Origin: Pseudomonas delhiensis
Lineage (GTDB): Bacteria; Pseudomonadota; Gammaproteobacteria; Pseudomonadales; Pseudomonadaceae
NCBI RefSeq assembly: GCF_900187975.1
Contig: NZ_FZPC01000036.1
Location: forward strand, 1-61,814
Direction of reading: 5' to 3'
Length of the DNA: 61,814 bases
In this document: positions 36,049 through 44,347 of the stretch, piece after piece
Layout: every line of letters begins with the position of its first letter
Position numbering within the stretch: position 1 is the first letter of the stretch
Position numbers and translations under genes: made by a program
The notes under the pieces: model-generated
What the model was told of the DNA's origin: nothing
Seen by the model: the letters and a program-made list of their open reading frames with translations, nothing else
The model's database searches: none

Positions 36049-37880
36049 TGCTCGACGACCTGCTTCCCTACTACGAGAAGGAACTGTCGCATCTGCGTTT
36101 CCTCGGCCAGGAGTTCGCGCGGCAGTATCCGAAGATCGCCTCGCGCCTGCTGATCGAGGGGGACAACTGCGAGGATCCGCACACCGAGCGCCTGATCGAG
36201 GCGTTCGCGTTCCTCGCTGCGCGGGTGCACAAGAAGCTGGACGACGAGTTCCCCGAGATAGTCGAGGCCTTCCTCGAGGTGCTGTACCCGCACTACCTGC
36301 GGCCCACGCCTTCGCTGTCGATCGTCGAGTTCAGCGCCGGCGAACGCAGCCCCATCACCGGCCACTACCGCATCGAGCGGCACAGCCAGCTCAACTCGCG
36401 GGTGGTGGACGGGCAGACCTGCAAGTTCAGGACCTGCTACCCGGTGGACCTGTGGCCCATCGCGGTGCGCGAGGCCACTTTCGCCGAGCTGGAGCGCTCG
36501 GCCTTCAACGGCCACAGCGCCGACCTGGTGGCGCGCCTGCGCATCGGACTGCAGTGCACCACCGAAGTGCCCTTCGGCAAGCTGGCCATCGAGCGCCTGC
36601 GCTTCTTCCTGGACGGCGAAAGCACCCTGATGCTGCCGCTCTACGAACTGCTGTTCAACAACCTGGCGAAGGTCACCCTGGCCTTCGAGGAAGACGGCCG
36701 CCGTCGCGAGGTGGCGCTGCCGACGGGGGCGCTCAAGCCGGTGGGCTATGCCCTGGACGAGGGGCTGGTGGACTACTCCGAGCGCTCCTTCCTCGGCTAC
36801 CGCCTGCTGCACGAGTACTTCACCTTCCCCGACAAGTTCATGTTCTTCGACCTCGAAGGGCTGGGCCGGGTGCTGGCCGGCAAGCCGCTGCACGCGGTGG
36901 AGGTCAACTTCTACTTCGCCGACTACGACCTCGGCGAGCGCCTGGCGCGGCTGGCGCAGACCATCAACCGCAACCACTTCAAGCTCGGCTGCACACCGGT
37001 GATCAACCTGTTCCGCCAGCAGGCCGAGCCGATCAAGCTGACCCACGCCCGCCACGAGTACCCGGTGGTGCCGGACGTGCGCCAGCAGACCGCGGTGGAA
37101 GTGGTGTCCATCGACCGCGTGCGGCGGGTGCGCAAGGTCGGCAACCTGGACCAGGTGAGCACCTGCCACCCGTTCTTCGAGCCGCGCGGCGAGCTGGACA
37201 GCCGCGCCACCTACTGGATCGGCCGGCGCCGGCCGTCGCAGCGCAGCCAGGACGCCGGCAGCGACATGTTCATCCGCCTGGTGGACCGCGAGCTGGAGCT
37301 GATCGACGCCAGCGCCGACACCCTGAGCATGACCCTCACCTGCAGCAACCGCGACCTGCCGATGCTGCTGCCCTACGGCGGCGCCCAGGGCGATTTCAGC
37401 CTCGACCGCAACCCGGTGGTGCAGAGCATCCGCTGCCTGCGCAAGCCCACCGCCAGCGCGCGGCCGCCCCTGGGCAACGGGCTGATCTGGCGCCTGGTGG
37501 CGCACCTGGGGCTGAACCACATGTCGCTGGTGTCCCAGGGCCGCGAGGCGCTGCTGGAGATGCTGGCGCTGTACGACTACAGCAACGCCTCGGCGGTGCG
37601 CAAGCAGATCAACGGCATCGCCGCCGTCCGCAGCGAGCCGGTGGTGGCACGCATCGGCCACCCCCGCCCGAGCTTCGTGCGTGGCGTGGGCATCACCCTG
37701 GAACTGGACGAACAGCAGTTCATCGGCAGCGGCATCTTCCTGTTCGGCATGGTGCTGGACCATTTCTTCGGCCAGTACTGCTCCATCAACAGCTTCACTC
37801 AACTCACGCTGCGCAGCCGCCAGCGCGAGAAGCGAGTCGTGCAATGGCCTCCCAGAACTGGCGCGCAAGCCCTGGTCTGA
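36048..37880 (+). CDS. tssF: T6SS baseplate wedge protein TssF
   Basis: The product is 610 residues. LLPYYEKELSHLRFLGQEFARQYPKIASRL is the classic VasA/TssF start, followed by DPHTERLIEAFAFLAARVHKKLDDEFPE and FLEVLYPHYLRP. It forms the wedge with TssG, TssE and TssK. Translation is coupled to tssE through a TGATG overlap, and the 3' end overlaps tssG by 37 bases. Confidence 0.97.
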   Translation: MLDDLLPYYEKELSHLRFLGQEFARQYPKIASRLLIEGDNCEDPHTERLIEAFAFLAARVHKKLDDEFPEIVEAFLEVLYPHYLRPTPSLSIVEFSAGERSPITGHYRIERHSQLNSRVVDGQTCKFRTCYPVDLWPIAVREATFAELERSAFNGHSADLVARLRIGLQCTTEVPFGKLAIERLRFFLDGESTLMLPLYELLFNNLAKVTLAFEEDGRRREVALPTGALKPVGYALDEGLVDYSERSFLGYRLLHEYFTFPDKFMFFDLEGLGRVLAGKPLHAVEVNFYFADYDLGERLARLAQTINRNHFKLGCTPVINLFRQQAEPIKLTHARHEYPVVPDVRQQTAVEVVSIDRVRRVRKVGNLDQVSTCHPFFEPRGELDSRATYWIGRRRPSQRSQDAGSDMFIRLVDRELELIDASADTLSMTLTCSNRDLPMLLPYGGAQGDFSLDRNPVVQSIRCLRKPTASARPPLGNGLIWRLVAHLGLNHMSLVSQGREALLEMLALYDYSNASAVRKQINGIAAVRSEPVVARIGHPRPSFVRGVGITLELDEQQFIGSGIFLFGMVLDHFFGQYCSINSFTQLTLRSRQREKRVVQWPPRTGAQALV

Positions 37881-38911
37881 TCGACCAGGCGCGGGCCGAG
37901 CCGTACCGTTTCGAGTTCTTCCAGCTCGTGCGGTTGCTGCGCCTGCACTACAGCCGCGCCGGGCGCATCGACCCGGAGGCGCGGCCGCACGACGACCCGT
38001 TGCGCTTCCGCTCGCAGCTGTCGCTGTGCTTCCCCGCCAGCGAGGTCAGCGACCTGCAGTTCGAGCGCGAAGGCCGGCGCTCGGCCAACGACCAGCCGCT
38101 GACCGACGTGCAGGTCACCTTCATGGGCCTGGTGGGGCCGTCGGGCGTGCTGCCGCAGCCCTACACCGAGCTGCTCATCGAGCGCCACGTGCAGCACCGC
38201 GACGATGCCGCCCACGCCTTCCTCGACATCTTCTCGCACCGCATGACCGCGCTGTTCTACGAGGCCTGGCAGAAGTACCGCTTCCACATCGAGTACGAGC
38301 GCAAGGGCGCCGCCGACTTCGAACGCTACCTGCTGGCGCTGGTGGGCTTCGGCCCGCGGGCCCGGGCGCGCAGGTTCAGCGAGGGGCAGCCGCTGCGCCA
38401 GTCGCTGTTCAGCTACTTCTCCGGCCTGTTCGCCCAGCGCCCGCGCAACCCGCTGAACCTGGAGGCCATGCTCGGCTTCTACTTCGCCCTGCCGATCCGC
38501 GTGCGCCCCTTCAACGGCCGCTGGCTGGACATCGAGCCGGCGCAGCGCACGCGCCTGGGCCGCGCCAACGCCGTGCTCGGGCAGAGCGCGGTGACCGGCC
38601 GGCGCACCTGGGACTACCAGTCCTGCGTGCGCATCGAGCTGGGCCCGCTGGCGCTGGAGGACTACCGGCGCTTCCTGCCCGGCCACGCCGACCACCAGCG
38701 CCTGGTGGACCTGGTGCGCTTCTACCTGGGCGCCGAGCTGGATTTCGAGATCGCCCCGCGCCTGCGCCGCGAGGCGGTGCCCCTGGCCACCCTGGGGCGT
38801 GGCGGGGAGCTGTCCCTGGGCCGGCTCGGCTGGCTGAAACGTCCCGGCGCGCACGCCGAGCCCTCGCGCTGCGCACTGTTCCGCATTCCTTACGATGGGG
38901 TCCGCCTGTGA
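37844..38911 (+). CDS. tssG: T6SS baseplate wedge protein TssG
   Basis: The product is 355 residues. It has PYRFEFFQLVRLLRLHY near 20, FRSQLSLCFPASEV near 55, FMGLVGPSGVLPQPYTELL near 95 and HRMTALFYEAWQKYRF near 130, all typical of VasB/TssG. The stop overlaps the clpV start (GTGA). The ATG at 37844 lies inside the tssF 3' end, which fits the compact operon. Confidence 0.97.
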   Translation: MASQNWRASPGLIDQARAEPYRFEFFQLVRLLRLHYSRAGRIDPEARPHDDPLRFRSQLSLCFPASEVSDLQFEREGRRSANDQPLTDVQVTFMGLVGPSGVLPQPYTELLIERHVQHRDDAAHAFLDIFSHRMTALFYEAWQKYRFHIEYERKGAADFERYLLALVGFGPRARARRFSEGQPLRQSLFSYFSGLFAQRPRNPLNLEAMLGFYFALPIRVRPFNGRWLDIEPAQRTRLGRANAVLGQSAVTGRRTWDYQSCVRIELGPLALEDYRRFLPGHADHQRLVDLVRFYLGAELDFEIAPRLRREAVPLATLGRGGELSLGRLGWLKRPGAHAEPSRCALFRIPYDGVRL

Positions 38912-41520
38912 ACCTGAAATCCCTGTTCGCCAAGCTCAACGACAGCTGCCGCAGCGCCACCGAAGGGGCGGCCGCGCTCTGCCTCGCCGAGCGTCACTAC
39001 GACGTCGACATCGAGCACCTGCTGCTGCAACTGCTGGACGCCGAGGGCAACGACCTGCAGGCCATCCTGCGCCACTACGAGGTGCGCCCCGACCGCCTGC
39101 AGGCCCAGCTGCAACAGGCGCTGGCCGGGTTCAAGACCGGCAACGCCCGTACCCCGGCGCTGTCGCCGCACATCACCCGGCTGATCGAGCGCGCCTGGGT
39201 GCTGGCGTCCATCGAGTACGGCGAGGCGCAGATCCGCAGCGGCCACCTGTTCCAGGCGCTGCTCGACGACGCCGAACTGCGCCGGGTGGCGCTGGGCTCC
39301 GCGCCCGAGCTGGAGAAGATCAACCCCGACGACCTGCGCCTGAACCTGGTGGCGCTGACCGAGGCCAGCGGCGAGGCGCTGCAGGCCCAGGCGGCGCCGC
39401 AGCAGGGCGCGGCCGGCGCCGCCCCGGGCGCGTCGCGCGGCAAGACGCCGGCGCTGGACCAGTACACCATCGACCTGACCCGCAACGCCCGCGAAGGCCG
39501 CATCGACCCGGTGCTGGGCCGCGAGGCGGAAGTGCGGCAGATGGTCGACATCCTCACCCGCCGCCGGCAGAACAACCCGATCCTCACCGGCGAGGCCGGC
39601 GTCGGCAAGACCGCGGTGGTGGAGGGCCTGGCCCTGCGCATCGCCCAGGGCGAGGTGCCGCCGCCGCTGCAGGGCGTGGCCATCCACACCCTCGACCTGG
39701 GCCTGCTGCAGGCCGGCGCCGGGGTCAAGGGCGAGTTCGAGAACCGCCTCAAGCAGGTGATCGAAGAGGTCAAGCGCAGCCTGCACCCGATCATCCTGTT
39801 CATCGACGAGGCCCACACCCTGATCGGCTCCGGCGGCCAGGCCGGGCAGAACGACGCGGCCAACCTGCTCAAGCCGGCGCTGGCCCGCGGCGAGCTGCGC
39901 ACCATCGCCGCCACCACCTGGGCCGAGTACAAGAAGTACTTCGAGAAGGACGCCGCCCTGGCCCGCCGCTTCCAGGTGGTCAAGGTGGAGGAGCCGGACG
40001 AGGACAGCGCCATCCACATGCTCCGCGGCCTGCTGGAGAAGATGCAGGCGCACCACCGCGTGGCCGTGCTGGACGACGCCATCGTCCAGGCCGTGCGCCT
40101 GTCCAGCCGCTACCTCAGCGGCCGCCAGCTGCCGGACAAGGCGGTGAGCGTGCTCGATACCGCCTGCGCCCGCGTGGCCCTGGCGCAGGCGGCGCAGCCC
40201 GGCGCGCTGGAAGACTGCCTGCGCGAAGGCGACAACCTGCGCGCCGAGATCGCCGTGCTGGAGAAGGAGAGCGCCAGCGGCGCCGACCATGCCGCGCGCC
40301 TGGCCGAACTGAAGGCCGCGCTGGAGCAGGCGCGCCAGCGCGAGGAAGTGCTGAAGGCGCAGTGGCAGCGCGAGCTGGAGCTGGTCAAGCGCCTGCACGA
40401 ACTGGAAACCCGCGCCGAGGCGGGGGAGGGCGAGGCGCTGCGGGCGGACCTGGCGGCACTGCGCGCCGAGCTGGCCGAGGTGCAGGGCGAGGCGCCGCTG
40501 GTCCACGCCCGCGTCGACGGCGGCACCATCGGCGAGGTGATCTCCGCCTGGACCGGCATCCCCCTGGGCAAGATGCTGCGCGACGAGATCGACACCGTGC
40601 AGCGCCTGCCGGCCCTGCTCGGCGAACGCGTGCTGGGCCAGGACCACGCCCTGGAAGAGATCGGCAAGCGCATCCGCATCTCCCGCGCACGCCTGGAGGA
40701 CCCGAACAAGCCCATCGGCGTATTCCTCCTGCTCGGCCCCAGCGGCGTCGGCAAGACCGAGAGCGCCCTGGCCCTGGCGGACATCCTCTACGGCGGCGAG
40801 CGCAACCTGATCACCATCAACATGTCCGAGTACCAGGAGGCGCACACCGTCTCCAGCCTCAAGGGCTCGCCGCCGGGCTACGTCGGCTACGGCGAGGGCG
40901 GCGTGCTGACCGAGGCGGTGCGCCGCAAGCCCTACAGCGTGGTGCTGCTGGACGAGGTGGAGAAGGCCCACCCGGACGTGCTGGAGCTGTTCTTCCAGGT
41001 CTTCGACAAGGGCGTGCTGGACGACGGCGAGGGCCGCGAGATCAACTTCCGCAACACGGTGATCATCCTCACCTCCAACGTCGGCACCGATCGCATCATG
41101 CAATGGTGCCTGGGCGCCGAGGCCGCCCCCGCGCCGGCGGAGATCGTCGAGGGCCTGCGCGACACGCTCAACCAGGTGTTCAAGCCGGCCTTCCTCGGCC
41201 GCCTGAACATCGTGCCCTACTACCCGGTGCAGGACGCCGTGCTGCAGCGCATCGTCGCGCTCAAGCTGGAACGCCTGCGCCAGCGCTTCGAGCGCAACCA
41301 CCAGGCCACCCTGAGCTTCGACGCCGAGCTGGTCCCGGCCATCGCCGCCCGCTGCACCGAGGTCGACAGCGGCGCGCGCAACATCGACAACATCCTGTCC
41401 GGGACGCTGATGCCGGAACTGGCCCAGCGCGTCCTCGAGCGGATGGCCCAGGGCAAGCCCCTGCAGAGCCTGTCCGTGCGCCTGGGCAAGGATGGCGATT
41501 TCGCCTACCGCATCCGCTGA
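38908..41520 (+). CDS. clpV: T6SS sheath-recycling ATPase ClpV (TssH)
   Basis: The product is 870 residues from a GTG at 38908 that overlaps the tssG stop. It has a double-Clp N domain (about 10-150), a first AAA+ domain with GEAGVGKT near 227, the coiled-coil middle region (about 430-530), and a second AAA+ domain with GPSGVGKTESAL near 609. The second domain also has SEYQEAHTVSSLKGSPPGYVGYGEGG. It extracts TssC from contracted sheaths. The SEYQ and SPPGYVGY motifs separate ClpV from ClpB. Confidence 0.96.
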   Translation: MNLKSLFAKLNDSCRSATEGAAALCLAERHYDVDIEHLLLQLLDAEGNDLQAILRHYEVRPDRLQAQLQQALAGFKTGNARTPALSPHITRLIERAWVLASIEYGEAQIRSGHLFQALLDDAELRRVALGSAPELEKINPDDLRLNLVALTEASGEALQAQAAPQQGAAGAAPGASRGKTPALDQYTIDLTRNAREGRIDPVLGREAEVRQMVDILTRRRQNNPILTGEAGVGKTAVVEGLALRIAQGEVPPPLQGVAIHTLDLGLLQAGAGVKGEFENRLKQVIEEVKRSLHPIILFIDEAHTLIGSGGQAGQNDAANLLKPALARGELRTIAATTWAEYKKYFEKDAALARRFQVVKVEEPDEDSAIHMLRGLLEKMQAHHRVAVLDDAIVQAVRLSSRYLSGRQLPDKAVSVLDTACARVALAQAAQPGALEDCLREGDNLRAEIAVLEKESASGADHAARLAELKAALEQARQREEVLKAQWQRELELVKRLHELETRAEAGEGEALRADLAALRAELAEVQGEAPLVHARVDGGTIGEVISAWTGIPLGKMLRDEIDTVQRLPALLGERVLGQDHALEEIGKRIRISRARLEDPNKPIGVFLLLGPSGVGKTESALALADILYGGERNLITINMSEYQEAHTVSSLKGSPPGYVGYGEGGVLTEAVRRKPYSVVLLDEVEKAHPDVLELFFQVFDKGVLDDGEGREINFRNTVIILTSNVGTDRIMQWCLGAEAAPAPAEIVEGLRDTLNQVFKPAFLGRLNIVPYYPVQDAVLQRIVALKLERLRQRFERNHQATLSFDAELVPAIAARCTEVDSGARNIDNILSGTLMPELAQRVLERMAQGKPLQSLSVRLGKDGDFAYRIR

Positions 41521-41531
41521 GGGCCGCCACC

Positions 41532-42266
41532 ATGACTTTTAACGCTTCCCGAAACCTGCGCCTCGCCGGCCTGCTGCTGCTCGCCGCCAGCCTCTCCGCC
41601 TGCGGGGTGATGGACCGCGTGGGCAAGCGCATGGACGACACCTGGGCCGGCGACATGCTGTTCAGCGACCGCGACAAGGTGACCCTCACCGTCGACGGCG
41701 GCAACGACCTCAACCCCGGCCCGGACGGCAAGCCGCTGTCGGTGGTGGTGCGGGTGTACCAGCTGAACGCCCTGGAGCGCTTCCTCAGCGCCGATGCCGA
41801 TGCCCTGTGGGACCAGCCCAAGGTGGCGCTGGGCAACACCCTGCTGGACGCCCGCGAGCTGACGCTGCTGCCCGGCATGGGCCAGGTGGAGCAGTGGCCC
41901 ATGGCCCTGGAGGCCCGCTACATCGGCGTCGCCGCCTTCTTCCGGGAGACCCGCCAGACGCGCTGGAAGGTGGCCGTGGCCGCCGACTCCATGCGCAAGG
42001 AGAGCGTGCTGTTCTCCTCCGGCGACGGGGCGCGCATCTACCTCGACGGCAGCCGCGTGGCCGTGGCCCGGGGCACCGACGTGCTCGACGACCCGGCGGC
42101 GCGCCAGCTGGCCGCCGGCGCCCCGGTGGAGCCGCAGGGCGCCACCGCGCAACTGCTGCAGAAGGCCGGCGACAGCGCCCTGCGCGCCGCCGGCGAAAGT
42201 GTCGAGAACGGCGCGCGCGACGCGCTGGAAAGCAAGGTCAACTCAGCCCTGGAAGGCAGTCTATGA
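41532..42266 (+). CDS. tssJ: T6SS outer-membrane lipoprotein TssJ, with a long C-terminal tail
   Basis: The product is 244 residues. A signal peptide (RNLRLAGLLLLAASLSAC) ends in a lipobox with the acylated cysteine near residue 24. The TssJ beta sandwich follows: LSVVVRVYQLNALERFLSAD, LGNTLLDARELTLLPG and YIGVAAFFRE. It ties the TssM periplasmic domain to the outer membrane. About 55 extra C-terminal residues (from DDPAARQ) form an alanine-rich amphipathic helix absent from short TssJ proteins. Its TGA overlaps the tssK ATG. Confidence 0.93.
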   Translation: MTFNASRNLRLAGLLLLAASLSACGVMDRVGKRMDDTWAGDMLFSDRDKVTLTVDGGNDLNPGPDGKPLSVVVRVYQLNALERFLSADADALWDQPKVALGNTLLDARELTLLPGMGQVEQWPMALEARYIGVAAFFRETRQTRWKVAVAADSMRKESVLFSSGDGARIYLDGSRVAVARGTDVLDDPAARQLAAGAPVEPQGATAQLLQKAGDSALRAAGESVENGARDALESKVNSALEGSL

Positions 42267-43606
42267 GCAAGAGCAGTCGGGTGATGTGGTCGGAGGGCAT
42301 GTTCCTCCTGCCGCAGCATTTCCAGTACCAGGACGAGTTCCACCAGCACCAGCTGGCCCAGGCCACCCTGCGCGGCACGCCCTTCCACTGGGGCGTGCAG
42401 CTGCTGGAACTGGACGAGGAAGCGCTGGCCGGCGGCGTGCTGCAACTGTCGCGGCTGAAGCTGGTGTTCCCCGACGGCACCCTCTACGACGCCCCGCAGC
42501 AGGACCCGCTGCCGGCCGCCCGCGACCTCAAGGGCCTGCTGCGCGAAAGCGATCTGAAGGTCTACGCGGCGCTGCGCCGGCCCGAGCCCTATGGTCTGAA
42601 CTACGTCGAGGACGGCGCCACCGAACAGGGGGCGCGGCGCTTCCGCAAGCAGTTCGACACCCTGCCGGACCTCAACGAGGGCGACCTGGAGAACGAGATC
42701 ACCAGCCTGCGCCTGAACGTGGTGCTGCTGATCGAGGGCGACGACCTCGACGGCTTCAGCTATTGCCCGCTGGCCAGACTGGTGCGCAACAATGCCGGCG
42801 GCTTCAACCTCGACAGCCACTTCGTCCACCCCAGCCTGCACCTGGGCGCCCACGACACCCTGCTGGGCATCGCCCGGCGCCTGCTCGGCGTGCTCCAGGC
42901 CAAGAGCGAGGCGCTGTCGGGGCGGCGCCGCGAACGCGCCGACCAGATCGCCGAGTTCGGCTCCAGCGACGTCACCCTGTTCTGGCTGCTGTTCACGGTC
43001 AACCGCGCCTACCCGGCGCTGGCGCACCTGCTGCAGCACCCGCGGCTGCACCCCGAGCAGCTCTACCGCTTCCTCGCCGAGCTGGCCGGCAGCCTGCTGA
43101 CCTTCTCGCTGAGCATCCAGCTCAAGGACATCCCGCCCTACGACCACGACGACCCGGCGGCCTCGCTGCTGCGCCTGGACGCCCTGCTGCGCGAGCTGCT
43201 GGACAACGTGGTGCCCAACCAGTACGTGCCCATCGCCGTAGAGCAGACCAAGCCGTCCTACTACGTCGGCCGCCTGCACGACGCGCGCCTGGCCGAGGCC
43301 GACTTCTACATCTCGGTGCACGCCGACATGCCCGGCGCCAGCCTGCTGGAACTGGTGCCGCGGGCCTTCAAGGTGGGCTCGCCGGAAGACATCGAGGTGG
43401 TGGTCAACACCGCCATGCCCGGCGCCACCCTCAACCACGCCACGCGCCTGCCCAACGCCATTCCGGTGCGCCTGGACAACCACTACTTCTCCATCGAACC
43501 GCACGGCCGCGTCTACCAGCGCATGATGGACGCCCAGGCCATCGCCTTCTACGTGCCCAGCGCGTTCGCCAACCTCAAGCTCGAACTGATGGCGGTGCTC
43601 AAATGA
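42263..43606 (+). CDS. tssK: T6SS baseplate-membrane connector TssK
   Basis: The product is 447 residues, starting RVMWSEGMFLLPQHFQYQDEF, the diagnostic TssK N-terminus. It continues with LPRAFKVGSPEDIEVVV-type and YFSIEPHGRVYQRMM segments near the end. TssK links the TssEFG wedge to TssL/TssM. It overlaps both neighbours by ATGA. Confidence 0.97.
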   Translation: MSKSSRVMWSEGMFLLPQHFQYQDEFHQHQLAQATLRGTPFHWGVQLLELDEEALAGGVLQLSRLKLVFPDGTLYDAPQQDPLPAARDLKGLLRESDLKVYAALRRPEPYGLNYVEDGATEQGARRFRKQFDTLPDLNEGDLENEITSLRLNVVLLIEGDDLDGFSYCPLARLVRNNAGGFNLDSHFVHPSLHLGAHDTLLGIARRLLGVLQAKSEALSGRRRERADQIAEFGSSDVTLFWLLFTVNRAYPALAHLLQHPRLHPEQLYRFLAELAGSLLTFSLSIQLKDIPPYDHDDPAASLLRLDALLRELLDNVVPNQYVPIAVEQTKPSYYVGRLHDARLAEADFYISVHADMPGASLLELVPRAFKVGSPEDIEVVVNTAMPGATLNHATRLPNAIPVRLDNHYFSIEPHGRVYQRMMDAQAIAFYVPSAFANLKLELMAVLK

Positions 43607-44316
43607 ACGAAGCCGTGATGCCCGCGACCCTGCTGCAGCAGGGCGAGAAACCCACGCTCAAGGACCTGGCCAGGGACTTCCTGTCCATGGCCCTGATGAT
43701 TCGCCGCGGCCGCCAGGCGCAGAGCGTCGAGCGCTTCCTGGCCAGCGTCGACGACTTCTTCGCCGGCCTTGAGCGCAATGCCCGCGCCGCCGGCTACAGC
43801 GTCGAGCAGGTGCGCGACACCCAGTACGCGCTGTGCGCCTTCCTCGACGAAAGCGTGCTCAACGCCGGCCAGAGCAACATCCGCAGCCACGTCGAACTGC
43901 ACCCGCTGCAGTTCAAGTACTTCGGCGTGCACCTGGCCGGGGAGGGCTTCTTCGACAAGCTCGAGGCGCTGCGTGCCGACGTCAAGGCCAACCTCGACGT
44001 GCTGGAGATCTACCACCTGTGCCTGGCGCTGGGCTTCGAGGGCAAGTTCAGCCTCGAGCAGAAGGACCAGCTGCGCTACATCGCCAACACCCTGGGCCAG
44101 GACATCGCCCGCTACCGCAAGGCCCCGCGCGCCCTGGCGCCGGACTGGGCGCTGCCGGACCAGGTCTCGCAGATGATCCGCTACGAGGTGCCGCTGTGGG
44201 TGTACGTCGGGTTGATCGCGCTGTTCTGCGCGGCCCTCTACTTCACCCTCGACTGGCTGCTGGGCAAGGACGTGGCGACGCTCGCCGGGCAACTGGACGC
44301 GCTGTTCGGCCAGTGA
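43603..44316 (+). CDS. tssL: T6SS membrane complex protein TssL (DotU type, no peptidoglycan-binding domain)
   Basis: The product is 237 residues. The cytoplasmic DotU domain shows QYALCAFLDESVL near 85 and LHLCLALGFEGK-like text near 140. One C-terminal membrane helix (LWVYVGLIALFCAALYFTLDWLL) follows, and the protein ends about 15 residues later. No OmpA domain is fused, so peptidoglycan anchoring must come from elsewhere, apparently the product at 49196-51670. Confidence 0.95.
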   Translation: MNEAVMPATLLQQGEKPTLKDLARDFLSMALMIRRGRQAQSVERFLASVDDFFAGLERNARAAGYSVEQVRDTQYALCAFLDESVLNAGQSNIRSHVELHPLQFKYFGVHLAGEGFFDKLEALRADVKANLDVLEIYHLCLALGFEGKFSLEQKDQLRYIANTLGQDIARYRKAPRALAPDWALPDQVSQMIRYEVPLWVYVGLIALFCAALYFTLDWLLGKDVATLAGQLDALFGQ

Positions 44317-44347
44317 GCGCCGCCTTCATCGATCAGGTCAGGAAGAC

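Noticed and set aside
38890..41301. An 803-codon open frame on the minus strand opposite clpV
   Set aside because: A shadow of third-position GC bias; no recognisable protein, while clpV on the other strand has all its AAA+ motifs.
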